From Eubacteriales bacterium (GTDB lineage Bacteria > Bacillota > Clostridia > Lachnospirales > Lachnospiraceae): a stretch of 64,000 nt of DNA. Positions 42,464 through 51,506 of the stretch are shown one piece after another. The stretch spans positions 157,935-221,934 of the forward strand of contig JAUNCI010000001.1 of the NCBI GenBank assembly GCA_030526665.1. The letters are read 5' to 3'. Below the pieces are notes generated by a model that saw only the letters and a program-made list of their open reading frames with translations, did no database searches and was not told where the DNA came from. Position 1 is the first letter of the stretch. Each line of letters begins with the position of its first letter. A program made the position numbers and the translations under genes.

Positions 42464-44053
42464 GTGTCGAAATATACAAAAGAAATCGAAAAAAGAAGAA
42501 CATTTGCCATTATTTCTCATCCGGATGCCGGTAAAACTACATTGACAGAGAAGTTTCTTCTCTATGGAGGTGCAATCAATCTTGCCGGAAGCGTAAAAGG
42601 AAAAGCTACTGCCAGACATGCGGTATCCGACTGGATGGAAATTGAAAAAGAGAGAGGTATTTCCGTTACTTCCTCAGTATTGCAGTTCCATTATGATGGA
42701 TTTTGCATTAACATTCTGGATACACCGGGACATCAGGATTTCTCGGAAGATACCTACCGTACATTAATGGCTGCCGATTCAGCAGTAATGGTAATTGATG
42801 GTTCCAAGGGGGTTGAGGCACAGACTCGTAAACTGTTTAAAGTATGTGTTATGCGCCACATTCCGATTTTTACATTTATTAACAAGATGGACCGTGATGC
42901 AAACGATACGTTTGATTTATTGGATGAAATTGAAAAAGAGCTGGGAATTGCAACCTGTCCGATCAACTGGCCAATTGGATCCGGAAAAAAATTCCGTGGC
43001 GTATATGACCGAAATACGAAAAAGATTCTTACTTTCTCTGATACACAGAAAGGTACCAAAGAAGGTGTGATCGAAGAAATCAGCCTCGATGATGCGCGCG
43101 CGGATGAGGTTATGGATCCGGAGCAGAAAGAGCAGCTTTTTGATGAAATTGAGCTTCTTGATGGTGCCAGTGCAGAGTTTGATCAGGAAATGGTAAGTAA
43201 AGGTGAACTTACACCTGTGTTCTTTGGATCTGCATTAACAAACTTCGGTGTAGAAACATTCCTGGAACATTTCCTGCAGATGACAACATCACCTCTTCCA
43301 AGAACTTCGGATGCCGGAGAAATTGATCCTATGGATGACAGCTTCTCTGCATTTGTATTTAAAATTCAGGCGAATATGAACAAAGCACATCGTGACAGAA
43401 TTGCATTTATGCGTATCTGTTCCGGAAAATTTGATGCTTCACAGGAAGTTTATCATGTTCAGGGCAACAAAAAAATGCGTCTTCTTCAGCCACAGCAGAT
43501 GATGGCGGAATCCAGACATGTTGTTGATGAAGCGTATGCCGGAGATATTATCGGCGTATTTGACCCGGGTATTTTCTCTATCGGAGATACGATTTGTGCA
43601 CCGGGCAAAAAATATGCGTTTGAAGGAATCCCTACTTTCGCACCGGAACATTTTGCCAGAGTTCGTCAGCTGGATACAATGAAACGTAAACAGTTTGTAA
43701 AAGGAATTAATCAGATCGCACAGGAAGGTGCAATTCAGATCTTCCAGGAATTCCAGAGCGGTATGGAAGAAATTATTGTGGGTGTCGTAGGTGTACTTCA
43801 GTTCGACGTGTTGAAATATCGTCTGGAAAATGAATATAATGTGGATATTCGTCTGGAAAATTTGCCATATGAACATATCCGTTGGATCGAAAATAAAGAT
43901 GAAGTGAAATTAGACAAGATTGTCGGAACATCCGATATGAAGAAGGTTACAGACCTGAAAGGAAATCCACTTCTTCTGTGGGTAAATCCATGGAGTGTAG
44001 GTATGACACAGGATCGAAATCCGGACCTTGTGTTAAGTGAGTTCAGCCGTTAA
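42464..44053 (+). CDS. prfC: Peptide chain release factor 3
   Basis: Translational GTPase that recycles RF1/RF2 after termination. At 529 aa it has the normal length. G1 is ISHPDAGKTTLTEKFLL, the switch region EIEKERGISVTSSV, G3 LDTPGHQDFSEDTYR and G4 FINKMD, followed by the beta barrels and the C-terminal domain. It starts with GTG at 42464 after GGGAGGAC. Confidence 0.97.
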   Translation: MSKYTKEIEKRRTFAIISHPDAGKTTLTEKFLLYGGAINLAGSVKGKATARHAVSDWMEIEKERGISVTSSVLQFHYDGFCINILDTPGHQDFSEDTYRTLMAADSAVMVIDGSKGVEAQTRKLFKVCVMRHIPIFTFINKMDRDANDTFDLLDEIEKELGIATCPINWPIGSGKKFRGVYDRNTKKILTFSDTQKGTKEGVIEEISLDDARADEVMDPEQKEQLFDEIELLDGASAEFDQEMVSKGELTPVFFGSALTNFGVETFLEHFLQMTTSPLPRTSDAGEIDPMDDSFSAFVFKIQANMNKAHRDRIAFMRICSGKFDASQEVYHVQGNKKMRLLQPQQMMAESRHVVDEAYAGDIIGVFDPGIFSIGDTICAPGKKYAFEGIPTFAPEHFARVRQLDTMKRKQFVKGINQIAQEGAIQIFQEFQSGMEEIIVGVVGVLQFDVLKYRLENEYNVDIRLENLPYEHIRWIENKDEVKLDKIVGTSDMKKVTDLKGNPLLLWVNPWSVGMTQDRNPDLVLSEFSR

Positions 44054-44176
44054 TGTTAATAAACTGTAAGAATATGAAGGTACTGAATAGATACAAAAAT
44101 ACTTTCCATTTCTGGTACATTTTGGTATACTATACATTAAGTTATCCTGAAAGTTATCTTATAGGAGGGTTTAATA

Positions 44177-44563
44177 ATGGCAGAGAAAAGAAATACATAT
44201 AAAATATATGAACGTGGCGTAGTTGGAAATGTTCACATTTCAGATGAAGTGGTTGCTGTAATTGCTGGTCTTGCAGCTACAGAAGTAGACGGAATTGCTT
44301 CCATGGGAGGAAATATTACTTACGATCTGGTAAGTAAGCTTGGAATGAAAAGCCTCTCAAAAGGAGTAAAAGTAGCAGTTGAAAATGGAAAAGTAACCGT
44401 TGATCTGACCTTAAATATTGATTATGGAAAGAACCTGATTCAGACAGGCAAAAAGGTTCAGGAAAAAGTAAAATCTTCAATTGAAACAATGACAGGACTT
44501 GAAGTAGCAAATGTGAATATTAATATCGCCGGAGTTGATATGGAGAATGAAAAAGGAAAGTGA
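44177..44563 (+). CDS. Asp23/Gls24-family envelope stress protein
   Basis: A 128-aa protein with the family pattern: GVVGNVHISDEVVAVIAGLAA, ATEVDGIASM, KGVKVAVENGKVTVDLTLNIDYG and TGLEVANVNINIAGV. Members (YloU in Bacillus, Asp23 in Staphylococcus) act in envelope homeostasis. It stands before nusB as in many Clostridia. TAGGAGGG precedes the ATG. A small terminator overlaps its end. Confidence 0.93.
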   Translation: MAEKRNTYKIYERGVVGNVHISDEVVAVIAGLAATEVDGIASMGGNITYDLVSKLGMKSLSKGVKVAVENGKVTVDLTLNIDYGKNLIQTGKKVQEKVKSSIETMTGLEVANVNINIAGVDMENEKGK

Positions 44564-44577
44564 TTCTTTCCTTTTTT
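44553..44577 (+). terminator. Terminator/attenuator overlapping the gls24 stop codon
   Basis: AAGGAAAG and CTTTCCTT pair across TGATT, the loop containing the stop codon, followed by a T run. Translating ribosomes would disrupt it, so its strength may depend on gls24 translation. Confidence 0.65.
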
Positions 44578-44604
44578 CTATATATACGGAAATAGGAGGC
44601 TATA

Positions 44605-45033
44605 ATGCGCAAAAGAGAACAGAGAGAACATATTTTTAAACTTCTGTTTATGGCAGAATTTAATATGGAATCTGAATTATCAAAGCAGGTTGAATTATAT
44701 ATCGATTCAATCGATGATGAATTACCAAAAAAAGAAGTTTCTGAGGAAGATCAGGCTTACATTCAAAAAAAATTTCAGGGTGTAAGAGAACATATTACCG
44801 AAATTGATGAAAAAATCAATGAAGCCAGCAGAGGCTGGAAGACAAAACGAATGAATCGTGTGGATCTGAACGTTCTGCGCTTGGCAGTATATGAAATCCT
44901 GTACGATGAGGCTGTTCCGGTAGGTGTTGCAATCAACGAAGCGGTCGAACTTGCAAAACAGTATGGCGGAGAATCATCCGGTGCTTTTGTAAACGGCGTT
45001 CTTGGAAAGATCGCCAATAAAGGAGATGAATAA
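44605..45033 (+). CDS. nusB: Transcription antitermination protein NusB
   Basis: A 142-aa helical protein of the NusB family that binds boxA RNA with S10 in rRNA antitermination. Conserved parts are [14 protein letters not shown] at the start and [39 protein letters not shown] near the C-terminus (quoted span covers residues ~92-130). The xseA start lies within its last codons. AGGAGGCTATA precedes the ATG. Confidence 0.95.
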   Translation: MRKREQREHIFKLLFMAEFNMESELSKQVELYIDSIDDELPKKEVSEEDQAYIQKKFQGVREHITEIDEKINEASRGWKTKRMNRVDLNVLRLAVYEILYDEAVPVGVAINEAVELAKQYGGESSGAFVNGVLGKIANKGDE

Positions 45034-46240
45034 CATTTTTTCGGTAAGTGATGTAAATCGTATGATAAGAAATATGTTCAAGGATGAATATATCCTTCAG
45101 AACATAGAAATCAAAGGCGAAGTATCGAACTGTAAATACAACCAGTCAGGACATATATATTTCTCGCTAAAGGATGAAAATAGCCTGATAAACTGTATTA
45201 TGTTCGCCGGAAACCGAAGAGGGCTTTCTTTTCCGATGAAAAATGGTGACAAGGTAGTAGTCAGGGGAAATATTGATGTTTATGAAGTAAACGGAACTTA
45301 TCGCTTGCTTGCCAGATTAATCACCAAAGAGGGAATGGGAGAACAGTACGAACGCTATCTGCGATTGAAACAGGAACTGGAAGATATGGGAATGTTTGCA
45401 GAGGAATATAAGCAGCCAATCCCTAAATATATAAAAACTCTGGGGCTGGTAACATCCCCGACAAATTCTGTTATTCATGATGTATGCTCTGTGGCATACA
45501 AGAATAATCCTTATATACAAATCGTTCTTTTTCCGGTCAAGGTACAGGGAACGGATTCTGCACAGATGATTGCCAGAGGAATTCAAAAACTGGATGAATA
45601 TGGTGTGGATACGATCATTATCTGCAGGGGCGGAGGAAGTGACGAGGAACGCTGTGCATTTAATTCAGAGATGGTTGCCAGGGCAATTTTTGAATGTCGA
45701 ACGCCGGTAATATCGGCGGTCGGACATCAGGATAATTTTATGATAGCAGACCTGGTAGCAGATGCCAGAGCATCGACACCGACCAAAGCAGCATCGATGG
45801 CAGTATTTGATTTAAGCGAAACACTAAGCCAGATGGAAGCATTGGCGGATCGTATGAATCTTGCAATCGACAGTCGACTGCGTATTTTGCGCGGACAGTA
45901 TCAGATGCATTGGAATCGTCTTCAGTATTTGAGCCCGCAGAATCAGCTGCAGGAGAATTTTCGTAAATTATCAGAACTGCAGTCTGATTTTCAGAAGAAT
46001 ATGAAGCAAAAAATGGCAGAATACAGAAAGACATTTTTGTTTATGGCAGACCGATATCAGGGACTGTCCCCACTTCGCAAATTGAGTCAGGGATTTTCCT
46101 ATGTGACAGATGAAGACCGTAAAACGGTTACGGATATTCACCAGGTACAGCCGGGAAATTTGCTTCATATAGCAGTGACAAATGGTGAGATCAATGCCAG
46201 AGTGGAAAGCGTCAGAGAGGAAACGAGAATTCATGAGTAA
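45026..46240 (+). CDS. xseA: Exodeoxyribonuclease VII large subunit
   Basis: Catalytic subunit of ExoVII, which degrades single-stranded DNA. The 404-aa product has an N-terminal OB fold ([20 protein letters not shown], residues ~26-45), the catalytic domain ([44 protein letters not shown]) and a C-terminal helical arm. The ATG at 45026, with AAAGGAG upstream, overlaps the nusB end by 8 bp. xseB overlaps its own end. Confidence 0.95.
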   Translation: MNNIFSVSDVNRMIRNMFKDEYILQNIEIKGEVSNCKYNQSGHIYFSLKDENSLINCIMFAGNRRGLSFPMKNGDKVVVRGNIDVYEVNGTYRLLARLITKEGMGEQYERYLRLKQELEDMGMFAEEYKQPIPKYIKTLGLVTSPTNSVIHDVCSVAYKNNPYIQIVLFPVKVQGTDSAQMIARGIQKLDEYGVDTIIICRGGGSDEERCAFNSEMVARAIFECRTPVISAVGHQDNFMIADLVADARASTPTKAASMAVFDLSETLSQMEALADRMNLAIDSRLRILRGQYQMHWNRLQYLSPQNQLQENFRKLSELQSDFQKNMKQKMAEYRKTFLFMADRYQGLSPLRKLSQGFSYVTDEDRKTVTDIHQVQPGNLLHIAVTNGEINARVESVREETRIHE

Positions 46241-46487
46241 CGAACAGAATACGGATAAAACTATGATAAAGGAAATGTCAATTGAAGAGATGTTTGAAGA
46301 ACTTTCTGAATTGGCAAAAAAATTAGAAGATAAAACAACTACGTTAGAGGATTCTTTTGTACTGTATCAAAGAGGAATGGCATTACTGCAGGAGTGTAAT
46401 GTAAAACTGGACGCAGTGGAAAAGAAAATGCTTAAGTTAAATGAGGATGGAACAACCGTTGAATTTTCAGAAAACATTATCAGATAA
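46233..46487 (+). CDS. xseB: Exodeoxyribonuclease VII small subunit
   Basis: An 84-aa helical protein with the XseB pattern (MSIEEMFEELSELAKKLE, TTTLEDSFVLYQRGMALLQ). It binds the large subunit's helical arm. I placed the start at the ATG 46233 (MSNEQNT), which overlaps the xseA stop and follows AGAGAGGAAA. Its 3' end overlaps ispA by about 40 bp. Confidence 0.93.
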   Translation: MSNEQNTDKTMIKEMSIEEMFEELSELAKKLEDKTTTLEDSFVLYQRGMALLQECNVKLDAVEKKMLKLNEDGTTVEFSENIIR

Positions 46488-47346
46488 AATAAACGAGATA
46501 GAGACTATTATTGAATCGTTTCTTCCGGAAGAATCCGGATTTACGGCAACGGTGGCAAAAGCAATGAATTACAGCATTCGTGCCGGCGGAAAAAGGCTTC
46601 GTCCGATGCTGATGCAGGAAACCTATCGCCTGTTTGGCGGTGACGAAGAGGTGATCAGGCCATTTATGGCTGCGATGGAAATGATCCACACGCATTCCCT
46701 GATTCATGATGACCTGCCTGCAATTGATAATGATGATTATCGCCGCGGACATTTGACTACACATAAAGTGTTCGGAGAAGCCATGGGTATTCTCAGTGGA
46801 GATGCCCTGTTAAACTATGCTTATGAAGTGATGCTCAGAGCTGCAAATCTGACGGTACACACGGATCGTGTACTTTTGGCAATGAAAGTCATGGCTGAAA
46901 AAACAGGTATGTATGGTATGCTTGGCGGTCAGACAGTAGATGTGGAAAATGATGGAAAACCATTGGATCGGGCATTATTGGATTATATATATGAAAACAA
47001 AACTTCTGCGTTGATCGAGGCGGCTATGATGACCGGCGCTATTTTGGCAGGCGCAGAGGATTCGGAAGTTGCCCTGATCGAAAAAGCAGCGAAAAATATT
47101 GGAATTGCGTTCCAGATTCAGGATGATGTTCTGGATGTGATCAGTACAGATGAGGAACTCGGCAAACCTGTTCATAGTGATGAGAAAAATCATAAAGTTA
47201 CATATGTTACTTTGCTTGGACTGGAAGCAGCATCAAAAGAAGTAAAAAGACGTTCCGATGATGCGCTTTTGGTATTTGAAAGCTTAAAAGGTGAGAATCC
47301 ATTTTTAGAAGAGTTGATCCGTTCATTAATCAATCGCAGAAAATAA
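46441..47346 (+). CDS. ispA: Polyprenyl synthetase (farnesyl diphosphate synthase)
   Basis: Isoprenoid chain elongation enzyme of 301 aa. Both aspartate-rich motifs are present: LIHDDLPAIDNDDYRRG (about residue 85, with the insertion typical of bacterial FPP synthases) and FQIQDDVLDV (about residue 225). It makes C15 (perhaps C10) diphosphate for undecaprenol and other isoprenoids. It is followed by dxs, the first MEP-pathway gene. The start is 46441 or the ATG at 46447, both inside xseB. Confidence 0.93.
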   Translation: MRMEQPLNFQKTLSDKINEIETIIESFLPEESGFTATVAKAMNYSIRAGGKRLRPMLMQETYRLFGGDEEVIRPFMAAMEMIHTHSLIHDDLPAIDNDDYRRGHLTTHKVFGEAMGILSGDALLNYAYEVMLRAANLTVHTDRVLLAMKVMAEKTGMYGMLGGQTVDVENDGKPLDRALLDYIYENKTSALIEAAMMTGAILAGAEDSEVALIEKAAKNIGIAFQIQDDVLDVISTDEELGKPVHSDEKNHKVTYVTLLGLEAASKEVKRRSDDALLVFESLKGENPFLEELIRSLINRRK

Positions 47347-47437
47347 ACACAGATACAAAAAACGGATAATTGGATATCCGGTTTCGAAAGGAAAAGTATC
47401 AGATGTATCTGTGGACGACAGGGAAAGAAGGATACGA

Positions 47438-49291
47438 ATGATTCTGGATAAAATAAATCATCCAAATGATATACATAAATTAAAGCTGGAGGAGTTTGAT
47501 CCACTGGCAAAGGAAATACGTAGATTTTTGATTGAAGCTGTCAGTAAAAACGGGGGACATCTTGCGTCAAATCTCGGAACGGTTGAGCTGACACTGGCAC
47601 TGCACAATGTTATGCATTTTCCGGATGATAAACTGATCTGGGATGTTGGACATCAGGCATACACACACAAGATTTTGACCGGACGTAAAGAGGAATTTCA
47701 AAAGCTTCGCAAGGAAAATGGTCTGAGTGGATTTCCAAAGCGAAGTGAGAGTGCATGCGATGCTTTTGATACCGGCCATAGTTCGAATTCTATTTCAGCC
47801 GGACTTGGATATGTCAGAGCCAGAGATCTGCAGAAACAAAAGCACACGGTGGTTTCTGTTATCGGAGATGGGGCTTTGACAGGTGGTATGGCCTATGAAG
47901 CATTAAACAATGCAGCAGAACTAAAAACAAATTTTATCATTGTGATTAATGATAATAACATGTCAATTGCACCGAACGTTGGTGGAATGTCTTCCTATCT
48001 GAGTACGCTGCGTACGGCAGAAGCGTATACAGGTGTAAAAATGAACGTGACCCGTTCGTTAAACAAAATCCCGAAAGTCGGATCTGCAGTAGTGGATACA
48101 GTCAGAAAAACAAAAAGCAGTATCAAGCAGCTGATTATTCCGGGAATGCTTTTTGAAAATATGGGCCTTACGTACCTGGGACCGGTAGACGGACATAATA
48201 CGAGACAGGTTATGAAGCTGCTGAACGAAGCCAAAAAGGTGGAGGGAGCAGTTGTTGTACATGTTTTGACAAAAAAAGGACTGGGATATAAACCGGCAGA
48301 AGAAAAACCGGATCGTTTTCACGGTACCGGACCATTTGATATTCGCAGTGGAAAAACTGCAGGGAAAAAGAAAAATGTGGATTATACATCTGTATTTTCT
48401 GATTGTATCTGCAGGCTTGCAAAAGAAAATAATAAACTTGTCGGTATTACTGCGGCAATGCCGGATGGCACAGGATTGAAACAATTGAATAAGGTTTGTC
48501 CGGAGCGCTTTTTTGATGTGGGAATTGCAGAAGAACATGCGGTTACATTTGCTGCCGGACTTGCGCTTGGTGGTATGATACCTGTTGTTGCAATCTATTC
48601 ATCCTTTTTGCAAAGAGCTGTGGATCAGATTTTACATGATGTCTGTATGCAGAATTTACATGTAATATTTGCAATTGACAGAGCTGGACTTGTAGGTGCC
48701 GATGGAGAAACCCATCAGGGCTGTTTTGATCTGTCCTATCTGAGCATGATGCCGAACATGGTTGTTCTGGCACCGAAAAATGCCTGGGAATTAGAAAAGA
48801 TGCTGGAATTTGCAGTAGCTTATAACGGACCGATCGCAATTCGATATCCGAGAGGAACAGCCTGTCAGGAGTTTTCAGATGCAAAGGAAGAAATCAGTTA
48901 CGGCAAAAGTGAGATTCTTGAAAAAGGTTCCGAAATTGCAATTATTGGTGTTGGAAGCATGATGCCGATCTGCAGACAGGTATATGACAGTCTGGTTGAA
49001 AAAGGAAAACATCCGACGCTGGTAAATGCACGGTTTGTAAAACCACTGGATCGTGTATTACTGGATGAGTTATCGGTTAATCACGAACACATTATTACGG
49101 TGGAAGAAAATGTAAAAAACGGAGGATTTGGAGACCGAACAGCATCTTATATGGGTGCCTGTCATCCAAAGGTTACCGTGATTCCGATTGCTATATGGGA
49201 TCACTTTGTTGAGCAGGGTGAGGTATCAAAGCTTAGAACGGAAGTTGGTTTGAGTGTGGAAAATATACTTGAAACCATAGAAAATATGTAG
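47438..49291 (+). CDS. dxs: 1-deoxy-D-xylulose-5-phosphate synthase
   Basis: Thiamine-diphosphate enzyme that starts the MEP isoprenoid pathway from pyruvate and glyceraldehyde-3-phosphate. The ~617-aa protein has GHLASNLGTVELTLALH, WDVGHQAYTHKILTGR, the ThDP motif VIGDGALTGGMAYEALNN, the transketolase-like DVGIAEEHAVTFAAGLA, and a C-terminal domain. I prefer the ATG at 47438 (AAGAAGGAT upstream) to the GTG at 47411. Together with ispA it supplies undecaprenol precursors. Confidence 0.96.
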   Translation: MILDKINHPNDIHKLKLEEFDPLAKEIRRFLIEAVSKNGGHLASNLGTVELTLALHNVMHFPDDKLIWDVGHQAYTHKILTGRKEEFQKLRKENGLSGFPKRSESACDAFDTGHSSNSISAGLGYVRARDLQKQKHTVVSVIGDGALTGGMAYEALNNAAELKTNFIIVINDNNMSIAPNVGGMSSYLSTLRTAEAYTGVKMNVTRSLNKIPKVGSAVVDTVRKTKSSIKQLIIPGMLFENMGLTYLGPVDGHNTRQVMKLLNEAKKVEGAVVVHVLTKKGLGYKPAEEKPDRFHGTGPFDIRSGKTAGKKKNVDYTSVFSDCICRLAKENNKLVGITAAMPDGTGLKQLNKVCPERFFDVGIAEEHAVTFAAGLALGGMIPVVAIYSSFLQRAVDQILHDVCMQNLHVIFAIDRAGLVGADGETHQGCFDLSYLSMMPNMVVLAPKNAWELEKMLEFAVAYNGPIAIRYPRGTACQEFSDAKEEISYGKSEILEKGSEIAIIGVGSMMPICRQVYDSLVEKGKHPTLVNARFVKPLDRVLLDELSVNHEHIITVEENVKNGGFGDRTASYMGACHPKVTVIPIAIWDHFVEQGEVSKLRTEVGLSVENILETIENM

Positions 49292-49328
49292 AATCCGGAA
49301 TTTCGGAGATAAATATGGAGCATTATTT

Positions 49329-50138
49329 ATGAAAAAAAGACTGGATATGTTGATGATGGATCGTGCTCTGGCACCATCCAGAGAAAAAGCAAAAGCTTAT
49401 ATAATGTCCGGAATTGTATATGTAGACGGTGAAAAAGAAGATAAGGCCGGTACAATGTTTCCGGAAACGGTAAAAATCGAGGTGAGGGGAAAGACTCTGC
49501 GTTACGTCAGTCGAGGCGGACTGAAGCTTGAAAAGGCAATGCAGAATTTTGACCTTGCTTTGGAAGGAAAAATCTGTATGGATGTCGGATCCTCTACAGG
49601 AGGATTTACAGACTGCATGCTTCAGAATGGGGCAGTTAAGGTATATTCCATTGATGTCGGAACAAATCAGCTTGATTGGAAATTACGCAGTGATCCACGT
49701 GTCGTATGTATGGAAAAAACAAATATTCGATATGTGGTTCCGGAAAATCTGCAGGAACCGGCGGCTTTTTCGTCCATAGATGTTTCGTTTATATCATTGA
49801 CAAAGGTTCTTCTTCCGGTACGTAATCTTCTGTCGGATGACGGTGAGATCGTTTGTCTGATCAAACCTCAATTTGAAGCCGGACGTGAGAAGGTAGGAAA
49901 AAAAGGGGTCGTTAGAGATCCTGAAGTGCATCGGGAAGTAATCAATATGGTTATTGCTTATGCAATGTCAATTGCATTGGAACCACACCATTTGTCTTTT
50001 TCGCCAATCAAAGGACCTGAAGGCAATATTGAATACCTGCTGCATCTGGTAAAAAAACCGGAAGGTACTATCGTGGAAAATCAGTTGGGAGTTTCTGTGG
50101 ATGCTATAGTGGATGAGGCACATGGAAATCTGGATTGA
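49329..50138 (+). CDS. tlyA: TlyA-family rRNA 2'-O-methyltransferase
   Basis: A 269-aa protein with an N-terminal S4 RNA-binding domain (LDMLMMDRALAPSREKAKAY) and an FtsJ-like methyltransferase domain (MDVGSSTGGFTDCMLQNGA, about residue 80; IDVSFISLTKVL; LIKPQFEAGREKVGKKGVV). TlyA enzymes methylate 2'-O riboses in 16S and/or 23S rRNA. It is in the standard clostridial order dxs-tlyA-nadK-argR-recN. Confidence 0.94.
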   Translation: MKKRLDMLMMDRALAPSREKAKAYIMSGIVYVDGEKEDKAGTMFPETVKIEVRGKTLRYVSRGGLKLEKAMQNFDLALEGKICMDVGSSTGGFTDCMLQNGAVKVYSIDVGTNQLDWKLRSDPRVVCMEKTNIRYVVPENLQEPAAFSSIDVSFISLTKVLLPVRNLLSDDGEIVCLIKPQFEAGREKVGKKGVVRDPEVHREVINMVIAYAMSIALEPHHLSFSPIKGPEGNIEYLLHLVKKPEGTIVENQLGVSVDAIVDEAHGNLD

Positions 50139-50174
50139 CCACAGTGAAAAGTAAATTTGGAATGGAAATAGAAC

Positions 50175-51035
50175 ATGAAAAACTATTACATTATTACAAA
50201 TAATGCGAAAGATCCTGAACAAAAGGTAACAAGACAAATCGTGGAATATCTGGAACGATATGGCGCAAGCTGTATGGTACAGCTGGCTGAACGCAATCAG
50301 GAAGGACCGTATCATTATACAAATCCTTCACTGATACCGGCGAATACAGAATGTATCCTTGTATTAGGCGGAGACGGGACATTACTTCAGGCTGCCCGCG
50401 ATGTCGTCCACAGAGAAATTCCTCTTCTGGGGATCAATATGGGAACGTTGGGATTCCTGGCAGAAGTCGATATGCAGACATTATTTACTGCATTGGATAA
50501 GCTTTTAAATGATGATTATGAGCTGGAAGAACGCATGATGCTGTACGGCACTGTATATCGCGGAGAGCAAAAACTGGGAGAGGATATTGCTCTGAATGAT
50601 ATTGTAATAACAAGAGACGGACATTTACGAGTTGTAAAATTCAATAACTTTGTAAATGATGAATATCTGAATTCCTATAATGCGGATGGAATCATAATCT
50701 CAACACCTACCGGATCTACAGGTTACAGCCTTTCGGTTGGGGGCCCGGTGGTTTCACCGGCTGCATCTATGATTCTGATGACGCCAATCGCGCCGCATAC
50801 ATTAAATGCACGAAGTATTATTCTTCCGGAAAATGATGTGGTTATGCTGGAACTGGGAGAGGGACGCCATAATGATCAGGAGCATGGTCTGGCATCTTTT
50901 GACGGTGACACGGAAATAGCGATGCTGACCGGAGACCGCATTGTAATACATAAGGCAAAAGTGAAAACAAAGATTGTAAAGTTAAATCATTTAAGTTTTG
51001 TAGAGTTGCTTCGTCAGAAAATGCGCGACAGCTAG
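50175..51035 (+). CDS. nadK: NAD kinase
   Basis: ATP-NAD kinase making NADP. The 286-aa protein has the diacylglycerol-kinase-fold motif LVLGGDGTLLQAARD (about residue 56), GTLGFLAEVD, the conserved NADGIIISTPTGSTGYSLS and SFDGDTEI. It is followed by argR with 10 bp between them. Confidence 0.96.
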   Translation: MKNYYIITNNAKDPEQKVTRQIVEYLERYGASCMVQLAERNQEGPYHYTNPSLIPANTECILVLGGDGTLLQAARDVVHREIPLLGINMGTLGFLAEVDMQTLFTALDKLLNDDYELEERMMLYGTVYRGEQKLGEDIALNDIVITRDGHLRVVKFNNFVNDEYLNSYNADGIIISTPTGSTGYSLSVGGPVVSPAASMILMTPIAPHTLNARSIILPENDVVMLELGEGRHNDQEHGLASFDGDTEIAMLTGDRIVIHKAKVKTKIVKLNHLSFVELLRQKMRDS

Positions 51036-51045
51036 GAGGGGAAAC

Positions 51046-51498
51046 TTGAAAGTTGCACGACATGATAAAATAATCGAATTAATACAGCAATATGATATTG
51101 ATACACAGGAAGAACTGGTACTGAAACTCAATGCAGAAGGATTCCGAGTGACACAGGCAACGGTCTCAAGGGATATCCGTGCATTAAATCTGACAAAAGT
51201 AACAGGCAAAGAGGGGAAAGCACATTATGCCGTGCTTTCTGACAAAGCCGGAAAAAACGCAGATCGTTTTACCAGAGTATTGGTAGATGGTATTTTGACT
51301 ATGGATGTCGGACAAAATATTCTGGTTGTAAAAACGGCAATCGGTATGGCAATGGGAGTTGCTACGGCTATGGATGAGCTGAAGTGGCCGGAAATCCTTG
51401 GCTGTATTGCCGGGGATGATACGATTATGTGCGTTACCAAAACAATGGAACAGGCTTTGAATGTAAAAGAAAAGCTTCAGAGAATTATTAGACAGTAG
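51046..51498 (+). CDS. argR: Arginine repressor ArgR/AhrC
   Basis: A 150-aa arginine-responsive regulator with the N-terminal winged helix (DTQEELVLKLNAEGFRVTQA, TVSRDIRALNLTKV) and the C-terminal arginine-binding hexamerisation domain (GCIAGDDTIMCV). It starts at TTG after TAGGAGGGG. It is placed between nadK and recN as in most Clostridia, where it regulates arginine genes elsewhere. Confidence 0.95.
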   Translation: MKVARHDKIIELIQQYDIDTQEELVLKLNAEGFRVTQATVSRDIRALNLTKVTGKEGKAHYAVLSDKAGKNADRFTRVLVDGILTMDVGQNILVVKTAIGMAMGVATAMDELKWPEILGCIAGDDTIMCVTKTMEQALNVKEKLQRIIRQ

Positions 51499-51506
51499 GA
51501 GGATTC